Below are positions 18,056 through 27,537 of a stretch of DNA of 64,000 nucleotides, one piece after another. Numbering within the stretch: the first letter of the stretch is position 1; the number at the start of each line of letters is the position of its first letter. Source of the stretch: Verrucomicrobiota bacterium (GTDB lineage: Bacteria > Verrucomicrobiota > Verrucomicrobiia > Opitutales > UBA2995); contig JAQBYJ010000004.1 of assembly GCA_027622555.1 (NCBI GenBank), positions 41,997-105,996 on the forward strand, given 5' to 3'. A program made the translations under genes and the position numbers. The notes below the pieces were generated by a model. It was not told where the DNA came from and made no database searches. It was given only the letters and a program-made list of their open reading frames with translations.

Positions 18056-19477
18056 TCATCGGTTCGAACCTTTTTCGAATTCCGCATAGAGTGGCGTACC
18101 CGATCCACTACTACCGGGAGGTATGGCGGCGTTGTGTTTGGGGATCCATCGGCCGAGGTCCCGGATAAGAGCACGATGTTCCGGGCGGGCCGCAAGGTTC
18201 ACGCGTTCGCGCTGGTCGTTGCGATGATCGTACAATTCCTCCGAGCCATCGTCATAGCGAATGTAACGCCAATGTTCTGAGCGGATACTGTGGTTATTGG
18301 GTCCAAACGTGGTTATGGCTGGACGCTCCCAGACAGCATTGGGTCTGGTTAGTAAGGGCCTCAAGCTGACTCCATCCAGACCTTCTTTTGCCGGAAGCGA
18401 ACAGAGATCCACCAGGGTGGGATAGATGTCGATGAGACCCACTGGCCTGGATAACGCTTGGTCCGTGAGCAGGCCCGGCCCGGCGATCATCATGGGGACG
18501 CGGGTTGATTCCTCCCAAAGCGTTCGCTTGGCCCAGTGCATTTTTTCACCCAGGTGAAAGCCGTGATCACTCCAGAGCACAATGAGAGTGTTGTCCCGCG
18601 CTCCACTTTGCTCCAGGCCGTCCAGCACTGTGCCCACGCAATGGTCGACAAAAGAAATACAGGCCAGGTACGACTGCACCAGTGGTTTCCATTCATTGGC
18701 TCCCACAACCCAGTCATGCTTGGGTGCGACGTGACCCCAGGTCAGTTCTTTGGCATACTCGGAAAGCTGGTCACGATCAGTAGCCAGGACCTCCGGCATT
18801 TCAAGCGTTTCAGGAGGATAGAGATCGAACCATTTCTGTGGCACATAAAGCGGGACGTGCGGATTGGAAAAACCGATGGCCATAAAGAAAGGCTGATCTT
18901 CATCCGCCAGCTCTTTCAATCGATTGGCTCCCCAAAGCGCGGTCTGAAAATCCTGCGTGTCCTCATCTTTATCAAACCAGGGTCCCCAGTCCCAGGCTCT
19001 ATTTGTGTTCGAGCTCAATTGCTTTTTCGGCCTGGGCACGGGCAAGGTGGCGGACACGATTTCGTCAAAGGAATTTTTCTCTTCTTGCAGAGATTGCCCA
19101 TGAAAGATCTTCCCCCGGGTTGTGAGGTAATAGCCCTGTTGTTTGAAATACTGAAACATCGTTTCCGCATCGCCATTTTCGGAAGCCCCTCTCAATCCGG
19201 GTTGCAGAAAATAGATCCCGGTGTTCGAAGGAAGTAGCCCCGAGATCATGCTGACCCGGGCCGGATTACAAATTGGTGCCTGGCAATGGGCGTTGGTGAA
19301 AAGCGTTCCGCGCTCCGCGAGCTGATCCATGTTTGGAGTCTTAGCCTGAGGGTGTCCTCCATAGGCACCGGTCCAGTCGTTCAGATCGTCGATGGCAATG
19401 AACAATACGTTCAATGGCTTGGCTTGAATGGATAAAAAAAGAAATAGCAGGGTAGCTAGAATGATTAAACTTCTCAT
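18056..19477 (-). CDS. Secreted sulfatase (iduronate-2-sulfatase-like)
   Basis: A 473-aa type I sulfatase with a signal peptide (ILATLLFLFLSIQA). First metal pair at Asp30-Asp31 (IAIDDLNDW); signature C-N-P-A-R at residues 70-74, with Cys70 as the formylglycine precursor; C-terminal metal site in WSDHGFHLGEKMHWAK. The FIAIDDLNDWTG and LTTRGKIFHG blocks are typical of iduronate-2-sulfatase-like members in PVC bacteria, which remove sulfate from polysaccharides such as fucans, carrageenans or glycosaminoglycans. The exact substrate cannot be read from sequence. It closely resembles the truncated gene at 1032-1406. Confidence 0.92.
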   Translation of the reverse strand: MRSLIILATLLFLFLSIQAKPLNVLFIAIDDLNDWTGAYGGHPQAKTPNMDQLAERGTLFTNAHCQAPICNPARVSMISGLLPSNTGIYFLQPGLRGASENGDAETMFQYFKQQGYYLTTRGKIFHGQSLQEEKNSFDEIVSATLPVPRPKKQLSSNTNRAWDWGPWFDKDEDTQDFQTALWGANRLKELADEDQPFFMAIGFSNPHVPLYVPQKWFDLYPPETLEMPEVLATDRDQLSEYAKELTWGHVAPKHDWVVGANEWKPLVQSYLACISFVDHCVGTVLDGLEQSGARDNTLIVLWSDHGFHLGEKMHWAKRTLWEESTRVPMMIAGPGLLTDQALSRPVGLIDIYPTLVDLCSLPAKEGLDGVSLRPLLTRPNAVWERPAITTFGPNNHSIRSEHWRYIRYDDGSEELYDHRNDQRERVNLAARPEHRALIRDLGRWIPKHNAAIPPGSSGSGTPLYAEFEKGSNR

Positions 19478-20021
19478 ATAAAAGTGAACCTTACAGGACA
19501 GATTAGAATGTACACAATCTCAACCTCTCATCATCCCTTTTGCTGGGTGTAATTTTCCCTGCACCCGAAATAGGTTGGGCGACTGCGTCCTCGCAGTGCC
19601 GCTGATTAGGCCCCACCTAGATGGGTCCATGGAGGTACAGTTTGATTTCTCCCTAAAGGGGTGTGATTTCGACCTGCCCTTCGACCCCGTGTAGTCCTTT
19701 GTCTCCCGTATCACTGCACTGGGTATGGTAATGAAGAGTGCCCAAAATAGGAGAGGCGTAGCGCACCTTCCACTGCTCTCCACCCGCCCAGAAAGCGGGC
19801 ACGATCCTTTGCGTTGGACAAAACTTTTCTTCAATCCACCAGACCGATTTAGATTAAAGTCAGCACAGCTTCTGGCAAGCTACATTCCGCCAAACGCGCA
19901 ATAAATTCAGTGACGATTCGATTTCTGAATTTTGGGTTAGCATCCGTCCCACATTTTTCTTTAATAACAACCTTCTTGGCGATCGATGAACTTTTTCGAT
20001 AAATCTCAACGGTTATAAATT
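19478..20021. other. Intergenic region between divergent sulfatase and symporter genes
   Basis: This 544-bp gap must hold the promoters for the sulfatase (minus) and the symporter operon (plus). A 104-codon minus-strand frame at 19520-19834 shows no motif and I do not believe it codes. No clear hairpin or operator was found. Confidence 0.5.
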
Positions 20022-21740
20022 ATGTTTGGTCTTCACATCGTGGATATCGCAGCAATTGCGCTTTATTTCCTGGGCATCACTTCCCTCGGAATATGGTCAG
20101 CCAAGGGAGTTAAATCACTATCGGAATTTGTGATGCCCAGGAAGTTCGGCAAACTCATGATGATGATGCACAGCTTCGGCACCGGCACTCATTCGGATCA
20201 GGCGGTGAGCGTGGCATCAAAGACTTTCACTAGTGGATTGTCGGGCATCTGGTATCAATGGATGTGGTTGTTCGCCACTCCGTTTTACTGGCTGATTGCG
20301 CCGATGATGCGCCGCTTCCGAGCGATGACTACGGCGGATGTGTTTGAAGCGCGGTATGACCAGTCTGTTTCGGTGTTGTTCGTGCTGGTCGGCTTAACGA
20401 AATTCATGATGGTGATCGGCATGATGCTGAAAGGCTCGGGAGTGATTATCGAAGCAAGTTCCGGCGGCGAGCTGCCGGAGGATTGGATGATTCTGATCAT
20501 GACAGTGATGTTCGTAACCTACGGCTTGGCGGGAGGCTTGAGCGCAGCGATCGTAACGGATTTTGTGCAAGGTCTTTTAACGATTTTGTTTTCGTTCATT
20601 TTGTTGCCTGTGGTGCTCAATGCAGTAGGCGGCTTGTCCGGTCTGAGAACTGCGCTGCCGGAAGTAACGGGCCGGGACGACATGCTCTCATTGGTAGCAC
20701 CGGGCGAAATCGGCGTATTTTTCATCCTGGTGATCGCGACAAACAGTCTGCTTGGCGTGGTCGTGCAACCACACAACATGGGAACTTGCGCCGCCGGGAA
20801 ATCGGAGATTGAAGGAGCCGTTGGGTTCATGGGGGGCAACATGATCAAACGGTTTTGCACGGTGGCGTGGTGCCTGACCGGGTTGGCTGCGATTGTTTAT
20901 TATAAAGGGGATGTCGGGCATCCGGATCAGGTCTACGGAATGATGGCACGTGAGTTTTTGCCGATTGGAATGCTGGGAGTGTTTATCGCGGCTTTGCTGG
21001 CAACGGTTATGGGATCGTGCGACTCGTTTATGATCGCCGCCTCCGGATTGTTTACACGAAACATTTATCAACACTGGAAGCCGGAGAAATCTCAGACCCA
21101 TTACCTTTGGGTGGCCCGTGTTTCAGCTCTGATCGTAGTAGCCGGCGGCGTCCTTTTGGCATACACCGCCGAAGGTGTTGTTAAAATGCTCGAGCAGATG
21201 TGGAAAGTAGATGCCATGATGGCAATGGCCTTCTGGCTGGGCGTGTTCTGGAGAAGAACGACGGTGGCTGGAGCCTGGGCGGCTACGTTGTCCGCGCTGC
21301 TGGTCTGGACGATTACGAGTCAAGGGTGGTTCGGACATTGGCTGGGCGGCTTTAACTGGGCGGTCGAAAGCGGGTTTATCAGAGAAAGCATACAAAACGG
21401 TATGACGGTGCGGACGCTCTGGTTGCCTTGGCAGATGCTGGCTTATATTTCAGCCGGCTTTGCTGCAGGGATTATCGTGAGCCTGTTTTCCAAACCGGTG
21501 GCAGCGGAAAAACTGGAACGGTTTTATAATCTGCTGCGCACGCCTGTATCGCCTAACGAAATCCTTACCGAGCCTTGCCACCTGCCCGAGGACGCGAAGC
21601 CCGGGGACCGTAACGTATTTTTTCCACATAGTAGTTTTGAGATTCCGCGGCCAACCTGGCGTTCGATGAGCGGTTTTTTCATCGCGTGGCTGATGGTGGT
21701 AGGCATTATCGGCGGCGTTTGGCTATGGGTGGCAAATTAA
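20022..21740 (+). CDS. Sodium:solute symporter (SSS family)
   Basis: A 572-aa membrane protein with about 13 hydrophobic segments and the SSS hallmarks: an N-terminal unwound-helix region (HSFGTGTHSDQAVSVASKTF), SGLSGIWYQWMWLFATPFYW, GLAGGLSAAIVTDFVQG, and the later ATVMGSCDSFMIAASGLFTRN. It would couple Na+ entry to uptake of a sugar or organic acid. It is followed after 31 bp by a sulfatase and then an amidohydrolase, so the transported solute is probably a product of sulfated-substrate breakdown. It shares a subfamily with the symporter at 25181-27280. Confidence 0.92.
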   Translation: MFGLHIVDIAAIALYFLGITSLGIWSAKGVKSLSEFVMPRKFGKLMMMMHSFGTGTHSDQAVSVASKTFTSGLSGIWYQWMWLFATPFYWLIAPMMRRFRAMTTADVFEARYDQSVSVLFVLVGLTKFMMVIGMMLKGSGVIIEASSGGELPEDWMILIMTVMFVTYGLAGGLSAAIVTDFVQGLLTILFSFILLPVVLNAVGGLSGLRTALPEVTGRDDMLSLVAPGEIGVFFILVIATNSLLGVVVQPHNMGTCAAGKSEIEGAVGFMGGNMIKRFCTVAWCLTGLAAIVYYKGDVGHPDQVYGMMAREFLPIGMLGVFIAALLATVMGSCDSFMIAASGLFTRNIYQHWKPEKSQTHYLWVARVSALIVVAGGVLLAYTAEGVVKMLEQMWKVDAMMAMAFWLGVFWRRTTVAGAWAATLSALLVWTITSQGWFGHWLGGFNWAVESGFIRESIQNGMTVRTLWLPWQMLAYISAGFAAGIIVSLFSKPVAAEKLERFYNLLRTPVSPNEILTEPCHLPEDAKPGDRNVFFPHSSFEIPRPTWRSMSGFFIAWLMVVGIIGGVWLWVAN

Positions 21741-21771
21741 CATTTTTTGGGTGAAAGAAACAGCGTTGAAC

Positions 21772-23217
21772 ATGAATAAGCGGCCAAATGTAATACTTTT
21801 TATTGCCGATGGTATGCAGTCGTCGACAGTGACAGCAGGCAGCGCATGTTTGACACCTAACTTTGATCGACTGGCGAGCCGCGGGGTTCGATTCGGGCGA
21901 GCCTATTGTTCGACACCGACCTGTTCGCCATCGAGGGCCAGTTTGATGACGGGACTCCTTCCTCACAATCACGGAGTGCTGGAGGTTGAGCACGGTCGGG
22001 ACGCGGATCAGTGTCTATTACGTACAGACAAACTGCATTTTGCGCAGCGCTTGATTGAGAGCGGTTACTCGACAGCTTACTTTGGCAAATGGCACGTAGA
22101 ACGAACAAACCGGCTGGAGGATTTCGGCTGGCAAGTGAACCGGGTCAAGAGCGATGAGCATGTGAAATTTATGGGAGTTGGTGACGACGGCGGCTTGCCG
22201 GTGGATCCCGAACTGTCCCGCTGGATTGAAGGACCGGTTGCCGGTTATAATCGAGTGCTTCACTACGGCGTTACTGACGTGCCACCTGAAAAACGCTTTG
22301 CGCACCGGACTGTCGATGAGGCACTGAATTTTCTTTCCGATAAATACGACGCAAGTGATGGCAACCCCTGGTGCGCGTGTGTGAGCTTTTCCGAACCAAA
22401 CGAAGCGCTGGTAGTGAGCCGCGAGACCTTTGAGAAGTACGACGTGGATGCGACCCTCCTTCCGGAGAATCTACATGACGACTATTCAGGAAAGCCCAAC
22501 CTCTACAAACGCGAAGGGGCAATCAGCAAGGAAGTGAGTGACGATGAGTGGCGCATGGCGCTGACCTGTTACTACGGAAGGATTACAGAAGTCGACGCCC
22601 AATTGGGTAGACTGCTGGATTGGGTGACGAACACGGGTCAGGCAGAGAATACCGTAGTTATCGCAACGGCGGATCACGGACGTTATGTAGGTAGTCACGG
22701 TTTTGACGCGCACAACTTTGGCGCTTTCGAAGAAATTTACCGTGTGCCGATGATCATAGCCGGACCAGGTATCGCTGCTGGGTTCGACTCCGGAGCGCTC
22801 GTTAGCCTAGCTGATTTATGTCCTACCATATTGGAGATGGCCGGGGCACAGGTCATTGAGAATTTGGACTTTCGATCTTTCGCCAGTGTCTTGCGAAAGC
22901 CTACGGAAAAGGAAGAGGCATTTAATTCTGCCTACGGCGAGTACCACGGCACTCGCTTTCCATTGTGTCAGCGTGTATTGTGGGAAGGTGACTGGAAGTT
23001 TGTCTTCAACGGTTTTGATTTTGATGAGTTGTATAATCTCAAAAATGATCCGACGGAGATGGACAACCTGGCTGCTCAACCCGAGCACAAGGACCGCGTT
23101 GAGAGCATGATGGCCGGAGTCTGGAAGCGAGCCAAAGAAAGTGGAGATCGCGCCATTGTGGAGACGCACTATTATTCAATGCGGTTTGGGGCAGTGGGGC
23201 CCAACGCACTCAGCTAA
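21772..23217 (+). CDS. Sulfatase family hydrolase (cytoplasmic)
   Basis: A 481-aa sulfatase with no signal peptide. I used the ATG at 21772 rather than the GTG at 21751, since the former begins right at the first strand (RPNVILFIADG). The signature C-S-P-S-R is at residues 51-55 and the C-terminal metal site is ATADHGRYVGSHG. At the first metal position the usual Asp pair reads A-D-G, so one ligand is replaced. With the symporter upstream, it probably desulfates an imported small molecule. Its stop overlaps the upstream-most possible start of the amidohydrolase. Confidence 0.9.
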   Translation: MNKRPNVILFIADGMQSSTVTAGSACLTPNFDRLASRGVRFGRAYCSTPTCSPSRASLMTGLLPHNHGVLEVEHGRDADQCLLRTDKLHFAQRLIESGYSTAYFGKWHVERTNRLEDFGWQVNRVKSDEHVKFMGVGDDGGLPVDPELSRWIEGPVAGYNRVLHYGVTDVPPEKRFAHRTVDEALNFLSDKYDASDGNPWCACVSFSEPNEALVVSRETFEKYDVDATLLPENLHDDYSGKPNLYKREGAISKEVSDDEWRMALTCYYGRITEVDAQLGRLLDWVTNTGQAENTVVIATADHGRYVGSHGFDAHNFGAFEEIYRVPMIIAGPGIAAGFDSGALVSLADLCPTILEMAGAQVIENLDFRSFASVLRKPTEKEEAFNSAYGEYHGTRFPLCQRVLWEGDWKFVFNGFDFDELYNLKNDPTEMDNLAAQPEHKDRVESMMAGVWKRAKESGDRAIVETHYYSMRFGAVGPNALS

Positions 23218-23276
23218 TGAACGCTATCAATTTAAATACGCCCATGAAATTTGCCATCTGCAACGAGACGTTTAAT

Positions 23277-25028
23277 ATGAAACTACGACCTTGGTTAATA
23301 ACTTTGTCACTCCTGACAACACCGCTCATCCTGATTTTTTTCTCGGGCTGTTCTTCAAATTCACAAAAAGCCGACCTCATTGTTTATAACGGGAAGGTAG
23401 TTTTAGTTAACGCTGATGATACTCTCGCCGAGGCGATGGCAATTCGAGGCGACAAGATTCTGCGAGTTGGCAGCAACGTTGAGGTATTGGCCCTTAAAGA
23501 TTCTGCTACCGAGGTGATCGATCTTGAGGGCAAAGCAGTGTTGCCGGGATTGATCGACTCCCACACACACCCGACCAGCGCGAGTATGTTCGAATTCGAT
23601 CATGAATTGCCAGAGATGCACACAATTCAGGATGTCCTGGATTACGTCAGACTCCAGGCTGGGACAGTTGCAGATAAAGGGTGGATCGTTTTGGAGCAGA
23701 TTTTTATCACGCGGTTAAATGAGCAACGTTATCCCACACGTGCAGAACTTGATCTGGCAGCGCCACACAATCCGGTAATATTTCGCACCGGCCCGGATGC
23801 ATCGATGAATTCGCTGGCACTTGAGCATTTTGAAATCGACAAAGACTTTGAGGCACCTCCCGGAAGTAAGATCGAGAAACAACCAGGTACGGGTGAACCG
23901 ACCGGGATTATTCGAGGCTGGGGCAGCATAATTGATATTCCTTCGACAGGCAGAACTCCGACCGACCAGGACCGTTATGACCGGTTTCGTCTGTTGATTG
24001 CGGATTACAATTCGGTGGGAATTACAAGTATTGCTGACCGGAGCACATCAAAAGACTCCATGGCATTATACAAGAAGATGAGAGATCAAGGCGATTTAAC
24101 CGTGCGCGTTTCTATGTCACGGCATGTTGGGTACACAGGATCGATTGAAGACATCGAAGGAGAAATAAAACAAATCGCGCAGGAACCACTTTTCAAGGAT
24201 GGCGATTCCATGCTGAAAACGGTCGGGGTAAAAATGTTTCTGGACGGTGGTATGTTAACCGGAAGCGCTTACTTGCGGGAACCGTGGGGTGTCAGTCAAA
24301 TTTATGGTATCGACGATCCCCTATACCGTGGAATCCGCTTTATGACCGACGAAAAGCTTATCCCTGCAGTACGGACTTGCGTGGAGAATGGTCTGCAATT
24401 CACTGCTCACAGCGTAGGAGACGGCGCCGTCCATGCGTTGATTGACGCCTACGAAACGGTTGCCAAGGAAACGCCGATTCGTGCAACCCGGCCCAACATC
24501 ACTCACAGCAATTTCATGAGTCAGGAAGCGGTCGACCGCATGGCTCGTTTAGGAATATCGGCCGATATCCAACCGGCGTGGCTTTATCTGGATACGCGCA
24601 CGCTCTCCACACAATTTGGTTACGATCGAATGGCCTACTTCCAACCGTTGAGAAGCCTATTCGATGCAGGCGTCATGGTCGGTGGAGGCAGCGACCATAT
24701 GCAAAAGATCGGATCGTTTCGATCGGTGAATCCCTACAATCCGTTTCTTGGCATGTGGGTTGCGATTACACGCAAGGCGCGCGACTATGAAGGCAAACTT
24801 CATCCCGAACAGGCGCTGACCCGCATGGAGGCGATTCGTTTCTACACCATGAATAATGCTTTCCTACTTTTCCAGGAGGAACGTACCGGCTCCCTTGAGG
24901 CGGGAAAGCTGGCTGATTTTGTCATTCTCGACCGTGATATTCTGACTTGTCCGGTTGACGAAATAAAAGAGATAACAGTCACGCGGACTTATCTGAACGG
25001 CCAAATCGTGCACTCGGCTAATCCATGA
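23277..25028 (+). CDS. Amidohydrolase (YtcJ-like) lipoprotein
   Basis: A 583-aa protein with a lipoprotein signal: lipobox F-S-G-C at residues 22-25, which is why I chose the ATG at 23277. The amidohydrolase core has the first metal pair in LIDSHTHPTS, the later FTAHSVGDGAVHALIDAY, and GGGSDHM. It closes with LEAGKLADFVILDRD, typical of the composite beta domain. Members of this YtcJ-like group hydrolyse amide or ester bonds using bound metal, and their substrates are mostly unknown. It is the third gene of the symporter-sulfatase-amidohydrolase operon. Confidence 0.88.
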   Translation: MKLRPWLITLSLLTTPLILIFFSGCSSNSQKADLIVYNGKVVLVNADDTLAEAMAIRGDKILRVGSNVEVLALKDSATEVIDLEGKAVLPGLIDSHTHPTSASMFEFDHELPEMHTIQDVLDYVRLQAGTVADKGWIVLEQIFITRLNEQRYPTRAELDLAAPHNPVIFRTGPDASMNSLALEHFEIDKDFEAPPGSKIEKQPGTGEPTGIIRGWGSIIDIPSTGRTPTDQDRYDRFRLLIADYNSVGITSIADRSTSKDSMALYKKMRDQGDLTVRVSMSRHVGYTGSIEDIEGEIKQIAQEPLFKDGDSMLKTVGVKMFLDGGMLTGSAYLREPWGVSQIYGIDDPLYRGIRFMTDEKLIPAVRTCVENGLQFTAHSVGDGAVHALIDAYETVAKETPIRATRPNITHSNFMSQEAVDRMARLGISADIQPAWLYLDTRTLSTQFGYDRMAYFQPLRSLFDAGVMVGGGSDHMQKIGSFRSVNPYNPFLGMWVAITRKARDYEGKLHPEQALTRMEAIRFYTMNNAFLLFQEERTGSLEAGKLADFVILDRDILTCPVDEIKEITVTRTYLNGQIVHSANP

Positions 25029-25180
25029 ATATCCAAATGAATACTAACGACTGCTTTGTCGCACGTATCAAGAAAGGACAGAGAACCAATTATTAACGGA
25101 CCAGAAGGAAGACGGTCGTTGGTCTTTGTTCCCGCTGTTTATACATCGGAAGCAGCAGGTAAGAAAGAAAAAGCAAATAA

Positions 25181-27280
25181 TCAGGCACCGATGCTGGCCA
25201 ACCAGAGAAGGATTCCAACCATTACGAAGCAAACGGCAACAGAGGCAAGAAAACCGATGTAGTCTTTCGGGCGCGGTTTAACGAACTCAAATTCTGTACC
25301 GGGGAAAAGGAGACGATCATTGAACCGGTCGGGATTCTGGTACGATTTTTCGAGATTTTGCCTGTCCAAATGGTGGTCAGGGTCGACCTCCGTTTTCATT
25401 TTTACGTAGTAACGATCAAGCGCCTCCTTCGTGTTTCGAGGAGTGAAAAAACTGGCGATGATAAGCACAAGAAATGGCAGAACCAGCCGGGTCGGCAGGC
25501 GTAGCGTTTCAATGGTCGCCTTTGAGGCATTAGCCAGATCGAATCCAAGCCATTGGTAGAAAAGGAAGTCGATGCGGAAGTCGCCAGTGCCGATCATTGG
25601 GGAGTCGTTTTGTTGGACAAGAATTTGCTTTCCGTTTTCTTCCCCTTTCGAGATCGTCTTCAGGGATTGCTGGCTCTGGGGGTTCACTCCACCCTGCCAG
25701 AAAATTGATTGGCCACCCGATCGGATGGTTATTTCGATGGGCAACCCGGCAACAGCGACTGGGGGCTCATGACCAACATGGTTGGCTTCCCAGGCTTCAC
25801 GCTGCGCCACATCTGCCGGTGTCGCTTCGCGTGTGAAAGTCGTGGTCACAATGTTTGTTGTAATGGTGAAGTCTGGATTCGTCTTTATTCCAGGAACGTA
25901 GGGTATTACGCCAGGTAAGATCAGAAAAAGAACGAACGAAAATCCGATGGTAATCCAGACAGATACCCGATTGGCTCGTCGCCAAAACATTCCAATCCAG
26001 AACGGGGCGGCAAAGAGGATCGGAAGCTCGAGTGCCAGCTTGAACTGCCCGAACACATCGGCCATGGTCAATGCGAAGATGGATGCACCCACGATGATCA
26101 CCAAGCCGGTAATCCGGGCAACAAAAAGGTAAGTTCTTTCCGATGCCTTGGGATTGATGTAGGCCGCGAATACGTTGCGTGAAACCAGGCCGGAGGTAAC
26201 GATCATATAGGCGTCGGCCGAGCTCATCATGGCAGCCAACAAACAGGCTAACATAAGCCCAACCAGACCCATGTTGAGAGGACCGAGAATCTCTCGAGCC
26301 GCAACGCCCCACACCCGATCCGGGTCGGCGGCGATTTCTGCGTTTCCCGCCAACAGTGCCAATGCTATCAACGCTGTAATAGCCCACCCAATAGTGCAGA
26401 GGCGCTTGAGGAAATTTCCAGTGACCAGGCCAATCCGCGCTGCGTCTTCACTCTTTGCCGAGCCACCCCCCGTTGCGATAAAGTGGGGCTGAACCACGAT
26501 ACCGATCAACGCCAGCAAGGTCAGCGAAATGATGTATTGGATAGGAAATTCGCCAGCGCTTGGTCCAGAGAAGAGACTGAAGTAATCGCTTGAGACACGC
26601 TCGTGCATGATGGTGAATCCGTCCAACAAACCCATCGTCTGAGGGTCACCAAATTCTTTGACCAACGCCCAAAGCCCGAATGGAATCAGCAGAACCGAAA
26701 GTATGATAATAAAAATTCCCTGGATAAGGTCCGTCCAATAAGCAGCGGTTAGGCCACCGAGCACGCCGTAGATGATTACTACGACGGCAATCACAGGTAT
26801 TATGGTATATTGAAGATCGACACCAAACAAAGATTCGACGCCGAGCAACGGGACCGCAAACTTGGCGATTGCGGAGAACATGGTCGAAAGGTAGGTCATG
26901 TAGAAAATAATGGCGAAGACCGTGTAAGCAGCTCCCATCGCTTTTGACTCGTAGCGCTCGACGAACCAATCGCCCAAGGTCAAGTGGCGCATTCTCCGGT
27001 ACCAGACGCCCGTGATCCAATAAATCGGCGTTACGAACAACCACATCAGCGCAGACCACACACCGCTCAATCCGCTCGTCCAACCCGTCCGTCCGACCGT
27101 AACCGGCTCATGAGCACCAGTGCCAGCACCGAACGCGGCAAAGGTTTGGAGCAGCTTTCCGAAACCGCGTCCGCCCATGAAATAATCCTCCTGATTTTTG
27201 ATTCGCCGCATCGCCCAGATGCCGATTCCAACCATGGCGCCGAAGTAGAGAATGAGAACTGCAATGTCGATCCAGGTCAT
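25181..27280 (-). CDS. Sodium:solute symporter (SSS family), long form
   Basis: A 699-aa transporter. The start at 27280 (MTWIDIAVLILYFG) matches the N-terminus of other members; the frame is open upstream to 27394 but that part is not family-like. SSS motifs: FAAFGAGTGAHEPVTVGRTG, SGLSGVWSALMWLFVTPIYW, GVLGGLTAAYWTDLIQG and AAMMSSADAYMIVTSGLVSRN. A hydrophilic insert of about 110 residues lies between the last helices (around residues 500-610). It is transcribed divergently from the enolase-superfamily gene at 27538, with 257 bp between them, so both may be controlled together. It is another candidate importer for the neighbouring catabolic cluster. Confidence 0.9.
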   Translation of the reverse strand: MTWIDIAVLILYFGAMVGIGIWAMRRIKNQEDYFMGGRGFGKLLQTFAAFGAGTGAHEPVTVGRTGWTSGLSGVWSALMWLFVTPIYWITGVWYRRMRHLTLGDWFVERYESKAMGAAYTVFAIIFYMTYLSTMFSAIAKFAVPLLGVESLFGVDLQYTIIPVIAVVVIIYGVLGGLTAAYWTDLIQGIFIIILSVLLIPFGLWALVKEFGDPQTMGLLDGFTIMHERVSSDYFSLFSGPSAGEFPIQYIISLTLLALIGIVVQPHFIATGGGSAKSEDAARIGLVTGNFLKRLCTIGWAITALIALALLAGNAEIAADPDRVWGVAAREILGPLNMGLVGLMLACLLAAMMSSADAYMIVTSGLVSRNVFAAYINPKASERTYLFVARITGLVIIVGASIFALTMADVFGQFKLALELPILFAAPFWIGMFWRRANRVSVWITIGFSFVLFLILPGVIPYVPGIKTNPDFTITTNIVTTTFTREATPADVAQREAWEANHVGHEPPVAVAGLPIEITIRSGGQSIFWQGGVNPQSQQSLKTISKGEENGKQILVQQNDSPMIGTGDFRIDFLFYQWLGFDLANASKATIETLRLPTRLVLPFLVLIIASFFTPRNTKEALDRYYVKMKTEVDPDHHLDRQNLEKSYQNPDRFNDRLLFPGTEFEFVKPRPKDYIGFLASVAVCFVMVGILLWLASIGA

Positions 27281-27537
27281 AGTAAAAATAGCGGTTAAAG
27301 GAAATTGGGACTCAATAATCCCGAGTATGGATAAGCTTATAAAGGCTTTCGGTTTTCTATGCGATAGCATTTCCAATGCAGATTGTGATTTCATTTTCGT
27401 CAGTCGCTACCCCTCCTCCAAGACAAGCCCCGCGCCGGGTACCGTTGCTCGAAGAGCAGAGACCAAATTTTTTAAAAGATTTTTCGATCCTTTTAAACAT
27501 CTTGATACGCCTTCGATTCCACTAGAGTTTGAACAGG

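Noticed and set aside
19520..19834. A 104-codon minus-strand open frame upstream of the symporter operon
   Set aside because: Low-complexity, atypical composition and no motif; lies in a promoter-type intergenic region.
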